60,571 bases of DNA from Candidatus Geocrenenecus dongiae (GTDB lineage Archaea > Thermoproteota > Nitrososphaeria_A > Caldarchaeales > Wolframiiraptoraceae), in contig JALNLN010000008.1 in NCBI GenBank assembly GCA_023267855.1, positions 7,237-67,807 of the forward strand. The letters are read 5' to 3'. The notes below the pieces were generated by a model. The model was not told the DNA's origin and made no database searches. It was given only the letters and a program-made list of their open reading frames with translations. The stretch's first letter is position 1, and every line of letters starts with the position of its first letter. Shown here one piece after another: positions 1-8,194 of this stretch. The position numbers were made by a program, and so were the translations under genes.

Positions 1-6
1 CCTATA

Positions 7-693
7 CTATCGTACGTATTTCTGGAGTTTACGTATAAGTTCTCTAAGATCTGTTAAAGGTATCTGGAGTCTACCAACTTCCATATTCTTCTCGAAAACA
101 TTTATAGATAGTTTTCCATCTTCTTCTCTCAACTCGTAGTAGAATCCACTAAAAGTCTTAAATCTAGTAATCTTTTTCTCATAATCTTCTAGGAGACTGG
201 ATATACGTTTCCTCATGTATTCAAGAACTTCTTCTACATCCATGTCCTTGGAGATTTCAAGAATTTCTTTGAATAATTCTGGAATATTCTTCTTAATCTT
301 CAACAAGATTTCTTCATTCATGTTTTTCATTTCCTCTACAATCTTTTCTCTAACTACTCTGGGCATCGATGCGAGATTATTCTTGGATTCTTTATCTAGA
401 TACTTTTTTAGACGTGTAGTTAGTATGAGATCGTCTGTTTTCGCTTCTCTAATCCAACAGTATACTGTATCTTTAGAGAATCCTAGATCTCTAGCAGCTT
501 CTTCTACATTTCTCCAAACACCTTCATTTATACATCTGATTAAAAATTTTCCTTTTTCTGAAGGTGTTAGTTCTTCTCTGATGGTGTGGGTTATGGCGGC
601 GGTTTTCATAGCTTCTAATCTGCTACATTCGTGTACTATACATGGAGCTTCTTCTACACCAATAATCTTTAAAGCTTCTAGTCCAGGTACCAA
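7..693 (-). CDS. ParB-like nuclease-domain/HTH protein (C-terminal part)
   Basis: 228 residues as read from a TTG at 693. The first ~50 residues (LEALKIIGVEEAPCIV, then IREELTPSEKGKF) match the second half of a ParB/Sulfiredoxin-type domain, which in ParB is followed by an HTH. Here the HTH lies at about residues 62-83 (VEEAARDLGF, KDTVYCWIREA). The C-terminal half is Lys/Glu-rich and helical. The first half of the ParB domain is missing from this frame, but a plausible continuation lies in another frame just upstream (678-878), so the gene seems to be interrupted by a frame change near 680-700. The TTG has no well-placed Shine-Dalgarno. It could be a DNA-binding regulator or a remnant of a mobile or partition gene; the function is unproven. 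Confidence 0.6.
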   Translation of the reverse strand: MVPGLEALKIIGVEEAPCIVHECSRLEAMKTAAITHTIREELTPSEKGKFLIRCINEGVWRNVEEAARDLGFSKDTVYCWIREAKTDDLILTTRLKKYLDKESKNNLASMPRVVREKIVEEMKNMNEEILLKIKKNIPELFKEILEISKDMDVEEVLEYMRKRISSLLEDYEKKITRFKTFSGFYYELREEDGKLSINVFEKNMEVGRLQIPLTDLRELIRKLQKYVR

Positions 694-878
694 TACCTCT
701 CCTGAGCATAAATCTCCATTTCTTCCAAGACTCTTAAATTAGACAAAGCTATGAACTCTACGTTATACCTGTAATGGTCTGATGCTCTAAGAACCCTTAA
801 TGCCTCTGAGACTATAACTCCACACTCATGGACTGTGAGGATTAGCAGTCTGGAATCTACTTTAACACTTACTTCCAA
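678..878 (-). CDS. probable N-terminal fragment of the ParB-like protein
   Basis: 66 residues in a different frame, overlapping the start of the ParB-like reading frame by 16 nt. Its C-terminal part (VEFIALSNLR, then EMEIYAQERY) resembles the beta strand and Gly/Glu-Arg-Arg helix start that precede the 'leAlkxxGveevP' segment of ParB domains, and that segment is exactly what begins the downstream frame. Joining the two frames around 680-700 gives a more complete domain, so this is read as the 5' part of a frameshifted gene. It could instead be a short independent ORF or an artefact of a sequencing indel. Confidence 0.35.
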   Translation of the reverse strand: MEVSVKVDSRLLILTVHECGVIVSEALRVLRASDHYRYNVEFIALSNLRVLEEMEIYAQERYWYLD

Positions 879-942
879 AACTTTCAGAGTTTTCTAAGAC
901 TATATTGCTGGGAAGTCTCTCTAAGCATTCTAGAAGCATATT

Positions 943-1015
943 TGGACCGGGCGGGATTTGAACCCGCGACCTCCCGCGTGCGAGGCGGGCGATCTCCCAG
1001 CTGATCTACCGGCCC
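943..1015 (-). tRNA. tRNA-Ala (anticodon CGC)
   Basis: A 73-nt cloverleaf on the minus strand. The acceptor stem is GGGCCGG with CCGGTCC (one G-U pair). The D-arm is GATC/GATC, the anticodon stem CCCGC/GCGGG with loop CTCGCAC (anticodon CGC, reads GCG), and the T-arm GCGGG-TTCAAAT-CCCGC. The discriminator base is A and no CCA is encoded. There is no intron. T/A-rich TATA-like sequence lies about 25-45 nt upstream (1040-1060 on the plus strand), as expected for an archaeal tRNA promoter. Confidence 0.95.
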
Positions 1016-1164
1016 CTACTGGGATTATCAAACCAGTCTTTTTTAAACTTACTTTTATAGTACTCGTTCTTAAGTCATTTATATTTATGTTGAAAATCTA
1101 GAACAAGTATTGTATCTATTTTTCTGAATTTAGTAATCCTAAAAGTAGATGTCAAGATCTTCAG

Positions 1165-2265
1165 CTACAATCTTCTTAAAAACTCTACCAGTACATCTGC
1201 AGCGTCTAGAACTTCTTTAATTGATATATTTTCTTCGGAAGAATGTGCATACTGTATATCTCCGGGACCATAGATTATACATTCTATTCCTGCTTTATGG
1301 AATAGAGCATTTGCATCTGTTTCAGATTCTACTATCCTCTTCTTGGGATCCGACCTTAGAATTTTCTTATGTATTTCAGAAAGCATTTCTACGTATTCTG
1401 TCTCAACTAGGAAGCCATCGCATCCATGTATTGGCTCGAATTCTATCTTAACATTTTTTCTAGCATTAAGCTTGCTGATCTCTTCTTTTAAGAAAGCTAG
1501 TATCCTTGAATACGATATCTCTGGATGAAAATGTATTAAGACCTCGCCTTCAGCTTCACCTGGTACAACCCATCCACCATATCCTCCTACAAGTTTTCCA
1601 AGATTGAATATTGGCTTCATGCTATATTCCATGTTTACTGTAAATTCTTTTTCAATTTTCTCTTCTAGAATTTTGTAGACTTCATAGAAATTCAGGATAG
1701 CGTTATCTTTGTTTCTTGAAGCTCCATGACCGCTTCTACCATAGACTCTTAATTTAAACTCTATACATCCAGCGTTACCGATACATATATCCATAGAGGT
1801 TGGCTCAAGTATTATGCAGGTCTTAGTTTTTACATTTCTAATCATGAGTTCAGACGCACCCCTCCCATACATTTCTTCATCTACAACGAATGCGAAAACT
1901 ACGTCTGGCTCTATATTCTTCTCAGATAGTTCTTCTAGGGTTAGTAGCATCGAAGTTAATCCTCCCTTCATATCGCATGCACCTCTCCCATAAATCCTTC
2001 CATCTTTAACTACTGGTTTGTAGGGTTCTTTCATATCTAATTGTGGAATAGTATCAAGATGTCCGCAAATCATTATCTTATCTCCTCTACCCAATTTTAC
2101 TAAAACGTTATAACCAGTTTTATAGACTTCTTGTAATTCTGGCTTAAACCCTATACTAGTCAGGTAATCGTAAATATAGTAGGAGATTTCTTCTTCTCTA
2201 CCTGATGGACTTGGAATAGAGATAAGCTTTGATAGTATTTCTACAGCTTTCTCAAATTTACTCAT
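1165..2265 (-). CDS. M20 family metallohydrolase (ArgE/DapE/LysK-like deacylase)
   Basis: 366 residues, starting at ATG 2265. It has the zinc-ligand motifs of the M20 family in order: CGHLDTIP (~67), GRGACDMKGG (~93), the catalytic VVDEEMYGRG (~128) with the Glu-Glu pair, and CIILEPTS (~150). A C-terminal region contains YAHSSEENI, the last metal-ligand His. Family members deacylate N-acyl amino acids (acetylornithine, succinyl-diaminopimelate, LysW-lysine/ornithine) or cleave dipeptides. No arginine- or lysine-biosynthesis gene or LysW carrier lies nearby, so the substrate is open. Neighbouring aminotransferase and polyamine-uptake genes point to amino acid or amine metabolism. Confidence 0.88.
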   Translation of the reverse strand: MSKFEKAVEILSKLISIPSPSGREEEISYYIYDYLTSIGFKPELQEVYKTGYNVLVKLGRGDKIMICGHLDTIPQLDMKEPYKPVVKDGRIYGRGACDMKGGLTSMLLTLEELSEKNIEPDVVFAFVVDEEMYGRGASELMIRNVKTKTCIILEPTSMDICIGNAGCIEFKLRVYGRSGHGASRNKDNAILNFYEVYKILEEKIEKEFTVNMEYSMKPIFNLGKLVGGYGGWVVPGEAEGEVLIHFHPEISYSRILAFLKEEISKLNARKNVKIEFEPIHGCDGFLVETEYVEMLSEIHKKILRSDPKKRIVESETDANALFHKAGIECIIYGPGDIQYAHSSEENISIKEVLDAADVLVEFLRRL

Positions 2266-2426
2266 ACTCTACTCAATAGTTAATTAACCAGTTGGGATAA
2301 GAATATTTCTTAGCAGAGATGATATTGTTACAATTTAATATCGTTTTATTACATTTTTTAGACAAGGTTTTTATAGAGCTTTCCTAGAATAGAGTAAGGT
2401 TATGCTTTTAGAGGTGTCTTAATTTT

Positions 2427-3773
2427 ATGTACGAAGCTGTCGGTTCTGAGACTTTAAAATATCTTGAATTGGCTAAGAAATATCTCCCAATTAGTTTATG
2501 GAGTTCTGAGAGTATAGTAGCTTCTTTCATTGTTGAGAGAGCTGAAGGATCTTATCTAATAGATGTTGAAGGAAGAAGATTTATTGATTTAACAAGTCAG
2601 TGGTCTACAAATAATGTTGGGAATGTTAATGAAGAAGTGCTACAAGCAGCTATAGAAGGGTTAAAACAATATGGTTTCATAATATATGGTCTAAATCTTC
2701 ACAAAGCTGTATTTGACCTTGTATTAGAACTAATCAGGATACGCCCATCTACAAGATTAAGTAGAGTAGCTCTAGAACTATCTGGAACTGGCGCTGTTGA
2801 TGCAGCGGTAAAGTTTACTATAAAAGTTAAGAAAAGACCTCACATAATCAGCTTTCTTGGACAATATCATGGATACTATACGGGAACACTAGGATACGGG
2901 CCGGAAAGTGCTGATTCTAGAAAATACTTTGAGAGTTTCTATGGGAATGCTGCCATACTTCTTCCATATCCAGACTGTTATCGAAAACCAGAATACATGA
3001 GTTGTGAAGAATGGGGGAAGTTCATAATAGATTATATTGAAGATGTAATCTTAAGATACAATGTTGCTCCAGATAGAGTAGCTGGAATACTTTTTGAACC
3101 TATAGCTTGTGAAGCAGGTGTATGGATACCTCCAGACAGCTTTGTATATGGATTAAGAAGGCTTGCAGATAAGTATGATTGGTTCTTAATAGCTGATGAG
3201 GTTATGACTGGGTTTGGTAGAACAGGTAAATGGTTTGCCATTCAACACTGGGGTATAGATGTAGATTTAATGCCTCTTGGAAAAGGTATGAGTGGAGGTA
3301 TATTCCCGATAGCTGCAGTCTATGGATCTGAAGAAGCGATGGCTAAAGAACCAGTAGAATACGGTACAACTTTTGGAGGGCATCCAGCTGGATGCTTAGC
3401 AGCTATAGCAAACATTAGAGTAATAGAGAAGTATAAGCTTGTTGAAAATGCTGAAAGACTGGGCTCAAAAGTTTTGAAGAGGATTAAAGACTGGCCTGAG
3501 AAGTATGAGATAGTTGGTGATGTTAGAGGTAAGGGTTTAGTTATCGGTATAGAATTTGTAAAAGATAAAAAATTGAAGACTAGGAATCCTGAATCAGCTA
3601 GAACAGTATATTTTGAGTGTATAAAACGTGGTGTACTGCCTTTAATGGATGTAGGAGACTGGACACTAAGACTTCAGCCACCCCTAAATATCGAAGAAGA
3701 AGTGTTAATGTATGCAGTAGATGTAATTGAAGATTGTATAAAGATAGCTGAAAAAGAATTTAAGAAAAAGTAG
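2427..3773 (+). CDS. class III PLP-dependent aminotransferase
   Basis: 448 residues. It shows the fold type I class III signatures: GTGAVDAAVKF (~120), QYHGYYTG (~146), the cofactor Asp in IADEVMTGFGRTGKW (D257), and the Schiff-base lysine in PLGKGMSGG (K286). TTFGGHPAG (~312) is the phosphate-binding segment. Such enzymes move amino groups from omega-amino acids, GABA, ornithine or diamines. The gene sits just before a polyamine-type ABC transporter, so a diamine/omega-amino acid substrate is plausible but inferred. A TTTATA element at ~2369 and AGGTG before the ATG fit its own promoter and ribosome-binding site. Confidence 0.9.
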   Translation: MYEAVGSETLKYLELAKKYLPISLWSSESIVASFIVERAEGSYLIDVEGRRFIDLTSQWSTNNVGNVNEEVLQAAIEGLKQYGFIIYGLNLHKAVFDLVLELIRIRPSTRLSRVALELSGTGAVDAAVKFTIKVKKRPHIISFLGQYHGYYTGTLGYGPESADSRKYFESFYGNAAILLPYPDCYRKPEYMSCEEWGKFIIDYIEDVILRYNVAPDRVAGILFEPIACEAGVWIPPDSFVYGLRRLADKYDWFLIADEVMTGFGRTGKWFAIQHWGIDVDLMPLGKGMSGGIFPIAAVYGSEEAMAKEPVEYGTTFGGHPAGCLAAIANIRVIEKYKLVENAERLGSKVLKRIKDWPEKYEIVGDVRGKGLVIGIEFVKDKKLKTRNPESARTVYFECIKRGVLPLMDVGDWTLRLQPPLNIEEEVLMYAVDVIEDCIKIAEKEFKKK

Positions 3774-3824
3774 CATCGTCATTTAGGAAAAAGGGTTAAA
3801 TAAGTCATTAACCTACCTTATTCT

Positions 3825-4943
3825 ATGAAGAAATTTTCACATATATTCTCAAACTCAAAGTTGAGAAGATTACATGGACTAACTCGTACAGTTAAAATCA
3901 CAATTATTATTGTCATTTTAATTTTAGTCATCTCTCTAACAACATACTCGATGACTACACTAACTAAACCATCTCAAAAGATTATAGCATTTGTATGGGA
4001 AGACTTTACAGTTCCAGAAGTGTTAAATCCTATGAGAGAGAAGTATCCTCAACTGACAGTCGAGAATAGTATATTTACATCACAGCAAGAAATGCTGGCA
4101 AAACTTAAAGCAGGTTTTAAAGCAGATATTGTAAGTCCATGTATTGATTATCTACCTACGCTCATCAAGCTGGATCTCATACAACCTATAGATCCAAGTA
4201 AGTTAAAGAATTGGAATAACTTGTTCAAGAGTTTGAGAGAGTACCCAGAGATATGGAGAAATGGAAAACTATACATGGTTCCAACAGCCTTCGGTATTCA
4301 AGCAGGAGTAACATATAGAAAAGATAAGATACCTGAAATCAGGAACTGGATAGATATCTTCACATTTAAAGAAAAGAGAGTATTGATCTTAAAAGATCCG
4401 AGAATAGGGATAATAATAGGTGCATGGGCTTTAGGTTACGATTATCCATGGAATCTAACTAGAAACGATCTAGAGAAGATAAAACAATTCTACAAAGAAC
4501 ATAAAGACTCCATATTGAAATTTTATGAAAGTGATATAGAAGCTAGAGAACTTCTAGCTTCAGGAGATGCGTGGATAATAGCTGGAAGTGGTCCAGCTCA
4601 AGCATACTGGCTGAGATCAGAAGGTATAGATGCAGAGTTTATTCTACCAGAAGGAAAAGGAGTAGGCTGGATGTGTGGATTATCTATCTTAAAAACTTCA
4701 GGAAACTTAGAAGCAGCCCACACCTACATAGATTACTTTATTTCAATTGAACCTCAAGTATACTATGCAACTGAATGGTTGTATGGACCTAGTAATGAAG
4801 AAGCTTTTAAGAAAGTTCCTCCCGAAAAGATTGAAGAAAGTGGAATGGTAAGCCCGGAAGTACTCTCACAAGTCCTCCCTCTAATAGAGCCTGAAAATAT
4901 AGATGAATGGATAGAAATCTGGGAAGATATAATAGCAGGATAA
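3825..4943 (+). CDS. ABC transporter substrate-binding protein (PotD-like)
   Basis: 372 residues. A basic N-terminus is followed by a single hydrophobic segment (~25-46: TIIIVILILVISLTTYS), acting as signal anchor or signal peptide. The rest resembles bacterial extracellular solute-binding proteins of the spermidine/putrescine group (for example WEDFTVPEVLNPM near 58, AYWLRSEGIDAEF near 266). It should sit outside the membrane and deliver substrate to the permeases encoded downstream. A TTAAATAA box lies ~30 nt before the ATG, so the mRNA may be almost leaderless. The transporter genes follow after a 235-nt gap with its own promoter-like box. Confidence 0.85.
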   Translation: MKKFSHIFSNSKLRRLHGLTRTVKITIIIVILILVISLTTYSMTTLTKPSQKIIAFVWEDFTVPEVLNPMREKYPQLTVENSIFTSQQEMLAKLKAGFKADIVSPCIDYLPTLIKLDLIQPIDPSKLKNWNNLFKSLREYPEIWRNGKLYMVPTAFGIQAGVTYRKDKIPEIRNWIDIFTFKEKRVLILKDPRIGIIIGAWALGYDYPWNLTRNDLEKIKQFYKEHKDSILKFYESDIEARELLASGDAWIIAGSGPAQAYWLRSEGIDAEFILPEGKGVGWMCGLSILKTSGNLEAAHTYIDYFISIEPQVYYATEWLYGPSNEEAFKKVPPEKIEESGMVSPEVLSQVLPLIEPENIDEWIEIWEDIIAG

Positions 4944-5060
4944 TTCACAAATTAGAAACATCTTCTCCAAAAGAATAAGCATACATCAAATATACTAGAT
5001 CTGAGAATCTTTGAAGTACTACTAAGAAGTTAGAAGATTTGTGGAATATTGTTCGAAAAC

Positions 5061-5067
5061 TTATATA
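5061..5067 (+). promoter_or_regulatory. TATA-like box before the transporter operon
   Basis: TTATATA at 5061-5067, preceded by an A-rich stretch suited to TFB contact. A start ~25 nt downstream would leave a ~90-nt leader before the TTG at 5179. A G-rich Shine-Dalgarno-like run (5160-5167) lies in that leader. Seen by eye only. Confidence 0.35.
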
Positions 5068-5178
5068 CCGCTAACTAGATAAAAACTCTCTGGAAAATTA
5101 TGGAATTATCTAATTTTCGTAGATCTAGCAGGTTAATATTGGAATTTTGGGGAGAAATTGGGGGGTTAGAAGACAAAA

Positions 5179-6246
5179 TTGAAAACAACTTCTCTTAGAT
5201 TGGTAAATATATCGAAATTATATGGAAAAATAGTTGCATTACAGGATATTAACCTTGAGGTTCATAGAGGCGAACTCCTCACGATACTAGGACCTAGTGG
5301 AAGTGGGAAAAGTACTTTACTGAAGATCATAGGAGGGTTTGAAGAACCTACGTCAGGTGAAGTATGGATTAATGATAAACTTATGAATGGCGTTCCACCA
5401 TATAAGAGACCTACAAGCATGGTTTTCCAAGATCTCGCTCTCTTCCCCCATCTAAACGTATTCGATAATATATCTTATGGATTAAAGATTAGAAAGATGC
5501 CGATAAATGAGATTAAGAAGAAAGTTAGAAGCATAGCTGAACTTCTCCATATTGAAGATATTCTAGATAGACGTATAACTCAGCTTAGTGGAGGACAAGC
5601 GCAGAGAGTTGCTTTAGCACGTTCCCTAGTAATAGAACCTGAAATACTTTTACTAGATGAGCCTCTAGGTCCACTAGACTTAAAGCTAAGAAGAGAGATG
5701 CAGCTTGAGCTTAGAAAGATTCAGAAGAACTTGAATGCTACCTGGATATACGTTACCCACGATCATGAAGAAGCTATGGTCATGTCAGATAGAATAGCAG
5801 TATTAAAAGCTGGTAGAATACTAGAAGTAGGAGATGTAAAACAGATATACGAGAAACCTAAAAATAAATTTGTTGCAGAATTTTTTGGAGAAACAAACTT
5901 TTTTGAATGTAGAATCGAGAAGATAGAAAACGGCATAGCTACCGCCTCATGCAATGAGATAATAATTCAATTTAATGCATTTAGAGATATGAAGCCAGGT
6001 GATGAAGTAACCCTAATGATAAGACCTGAGAAGATAAAACTTCTTAAAAACTCTCCAACTGTAAACGTAAATGTCGCTGAAGGTTACTTGAGGGAAGTTG
6101 TCTATAAAGGTCCTCATTTAGATATTAAGATAGAGTTGAAGAATTCAAAGACCATGTTTGTAAGATCTATTGAACTACCATATAGGATAGGAGAACATGT
6201 ATACTTAACATGGAGAGATGAAGACGTAGCGGTGATAATAGAGTGA
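5179..6246 (+). CDS. ABC transporter ATP-binding protein (PotA-like)
   Basis: 355 residues from a TTG start; an in-frame stop at 5167-5169 rules out a longer reading. Walker A is GPSGSGKSTL (~36-45), the signature motif LSGGQAQRVALARS (~136), Walker B ILLLDEPLGPLD and the switch His in YVTHDHEEA. A C-terminal TOBE-like domain (~240-350, MIRPEKIKLL) is typical of the PotA/FbpC/MalK group. It energises uptake through the two permeases encoded next. The downstream permease start overlaps its stop codon (GTGA), so the two are translationally coupled. Confidence 0.92.
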   Translation: MKTTSLRLVNISKLYGKIVALQDINLEVHRGELLTILGPSGSGKSTLLKIIGGFEEPTSGEVWINDKLMNGVPPYKRPTSMVFQDLALFPHLNVFDNISYGLKIRKMPINEIKKKVRSIAELLHIEDILDRRITQLSGGQAQRVALARSLVIEPEILLLDEPLGPLDLKLRREMQLELRKIQKNLNATWIYVTHDHEEAMVMSDRIAVLKAGRILEVGDVKQIYEKPKNKFVAEFFGETNFFECRIEKIENGIATASCNEIIIQFNAFRDMKPGDEVTLMIRPEKIKLLKNSPTVNVNVAEGYLREVVYKGPHLDIKIELKNSKTMFVRSIELPYRIGEHVYLTWRDEDVAVIIE

Positions 6247-7115
6247 ATCGTATTAGATTTAGACAGATAAGGATACCCCTACACGTGCTTTATGGTATAC
6301 CCTCTCTAGTTTACTTATTCATTTTCTTCTACATTCCCATGATAATGATAGTTGTTTACAGTTTCTGGAAAGGTGGGCCACTCTATAAAGTTATCCGAGT
6401 ATTTACTTTAGAGAATTATGTTAGATTTTTCGTAGATGAGCTGTCTCGTAATGTTCTGGTATGGACTAATCTACTCGCACTCTTAATATTTTTTATCGTT
6501 ATATTGATCGCTTATCCTATTGCATATTTCCTAGCAAGATTGATGAAAGGTGAGAGTGGATTAAAGATAATCCTACTAATCCTGATGCCTCTGGAAATGA
6601 ATTACCTAATTAGGATATTTGCTTGGAGAAATATTCTCGGAGAAAACGGTTTAATCAATAATACACTCATGTATCTCGGAGTTATTGATCAACCTTTAAC
6701 TATGCTCTTCCACAGCATCTATGCAATTATAATTGTTGCAGTTCATAATGGTCTACCATATGCTATCTTTCCACTCTACATAACTCTCAGAAGTATACCT
6801 AAATCTCTTTATGATGCAGCAATGGATCTTGGATCAAACAGGATAAGCGTCTTCTTCAGAATCACTCTACCACTCAGTATGCCTGGAATAGCTATTGCAT
6901 TTCTATTCATATATGTTCCAATGATTGGAGAGTTTGCTATACCTGCTTTAGTTGGTGGAAAAACATATTTGCTTGGAAACTTAATAACTAGAAGTTTTCT
7001 AGAAATAGGTAACTGGCCTTTCGCATCTGCTGCAACTATGAATGTACTGATACTAAGCTTGATAGCTATATTCGTAGTCTTTAAGTTGACTGGGATGAGG
7101 TGGCTCTACAGATGA
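6243..7115 (+). CDS. ABC transporter permease (PotB-like)
   Basis: 290 residues from GTG 6243, which overlaps the stop of the ATPase gene. It is a membrane protein with about six hydrophobic segments and the EAA loop typical of binding-protein-dependent permeases (AAMDLGSNRISVFFRITLP, ~197-215). N-terminal VYSFWKGGP and the arrangement of helices resemble PotB/PotH. It pairs with the next gene to form the heterodimeric channel. Confidence 0.88.
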   Translation: MNRIRFRQIRIPLHVLYGIPSLVYLFIFFYIPMIMIVVYSFWKGGPLYKVIRVFTLENYVRFFVDELSRNVLVWTNLLALLIFFIVILIAYPIAYFLARLMKGESGLKIILLILMPLEMNYLIRIFAWRNILGENGLINNTLMYLGVIDQPLTMLFHSIYAIIIVAVHNGLPYAIFPLYITLRSIPKSLYDAAMDLGSNRISVFFRITLPLSMPGIAIAFLFIYVPMIGEFAIPALVGGKTYLLGNLITRSFLEIGNWPFASAATMNVLILSLIAIFVVFKLTGMRWLYR

Positions 7116-7906
7116 ATATTAGTAAAGCAATATTAGCAGTATTTACATGGACAGTTATAACGTTTCTAATATATGTCCCACTAGTTCTAGTCATAATCTT
7201 CTCATTTAATGATAGCATATACTTTGTTTTTCCTCTTAAAGGATTTACTCTTAAATGGTATGTTAGAGTATTCGAAGATCCATTATTCTTAAAGAGTGTA
7301 GTAAATTCTATTATAGTAGCTCTAGCTACAACTGCAGGAGCTATCTTACTAGGAGTTCCAGCATCTTTCTCATTTGTTAGGTTAAGGAGGAATAATGTGT
7401 TTGCAGGATTTATAGTAATTCCCTTCATAATACCTTGGCTAGTTATAGGAGTATCGTGCCTAATCTTCTTTTATACTATCGGCATCCCCTTATCTCTCTT
7501 AACAGTTACGTTAAGCCACGTAGTTTACAGTATACCATTAGTAGTGTTGGTAGTTGCGGCAAGATTGATAAGCTTAAACCCTAACTATGAGAAAGCGAGC
7601 ATGGATCTAGGTGCAGACCAGATCCAGACATTCATCAACATAACTCTACCATTAATCTACCCATCAATAGCTATCTCAGCACTAATAACTTTCCTATGGT
7701 CTTTCGACAATTTTATAATAACTTTCTTCACAATAGGTTCTGACATAACAGTACCCTTATGGATGTGGGGGTCTCTAAGAAGACCTGTTAACGTCCCACT
7801 AGTGGCAGCAGCCTCATCATTAATAATAATAATCGGCTCAGCAATAGTATACCTGATAGAAGAATATAGATTGAGAAAAAGTGGTTTTCTAACAACTCTA
7901 TTATAA
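7112..7906 (+). CDS. ABC transporter permease (PotC-like)
   Basis: 264 residues if started at ATG 7112, which overlaps the TGA of the preceding permease (ATGA); a GTG at 7100 would add four residues. Six membrane segments are visible, with the EAA loop ASMDLGADQIQTFINITLP at about residue 168. VIIFSFNDSIYFVFPLKGF near the N-terminus is typical of PotC/PotI proteins. It is the second channel subunit of the transporter. Confidence 0.88.
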   Translation: MNISKAILAVFTWTVITFLIYVPLVLVIIFSFNDSIYFVFPLKGFTLKWYVRVFEDPLFLKSVVNSIIVALATTAGAILLGVPASFSFVRLRRNNVFAGFIVIPFIIPWLVIGVSCLIFFYTIGIPLSLLTVTLSHVVYSIPLVVLVVAARLISLNPNYEKASMDLGADQIQTFINITLPLIYPSIAISALITFLWSFDNFIITFFTIGSDITVPLWMWGSLRRPVNVPLVAAASSLIIIIGSAIVYLIEEYRLRKSGFLTTLL

Positions 7907-8143
7907 ATGAGAATAGTTAGCTGGATCAGAATCTTGTAGATACTTAATTTATTTAAATGCCAAGCTATAATACCTAACTGATTATCTGGATCTCGGCATC
8001 ATTAAATCTAGAATAATCAAAAAATGTGAAATAAAGATTTAGGTGAAATATCTATTTAAAGCCAATTATATATTTCATGATTTAATAACTGGAAAAATAT
8101 TTTAACAGGTTAGGTGTTTTAGAGAACGGTGGATACTTAGATA

Positions 8144-8194
8144 ATGTTGATAGTTTTTCTCTTTATTTCATTTGTTAGCGAGGGGAGAATCTGA
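8144..8194 (+). other. possible upstream leader ORF overlapping a CTG start
   Basis: The 284 nt between 7906 and 8191 hold no other recognisable gene; TATA-like boxes are visible near 8052 and 8098. A 16-codon ORF (ATG at 8144) encodes a hydrophobic peptide (MLIVFLFISFVSEGRI) and ends with TGA at 8192-8194. That stop overlaps the CTG at 8191 that appears to start the next gene, giving a CTGA overlap like the ATGA and GTGA overlaps between the preceding genes. It may serve translational coupling, or it may be fortuitous. Confidence 0.3.
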
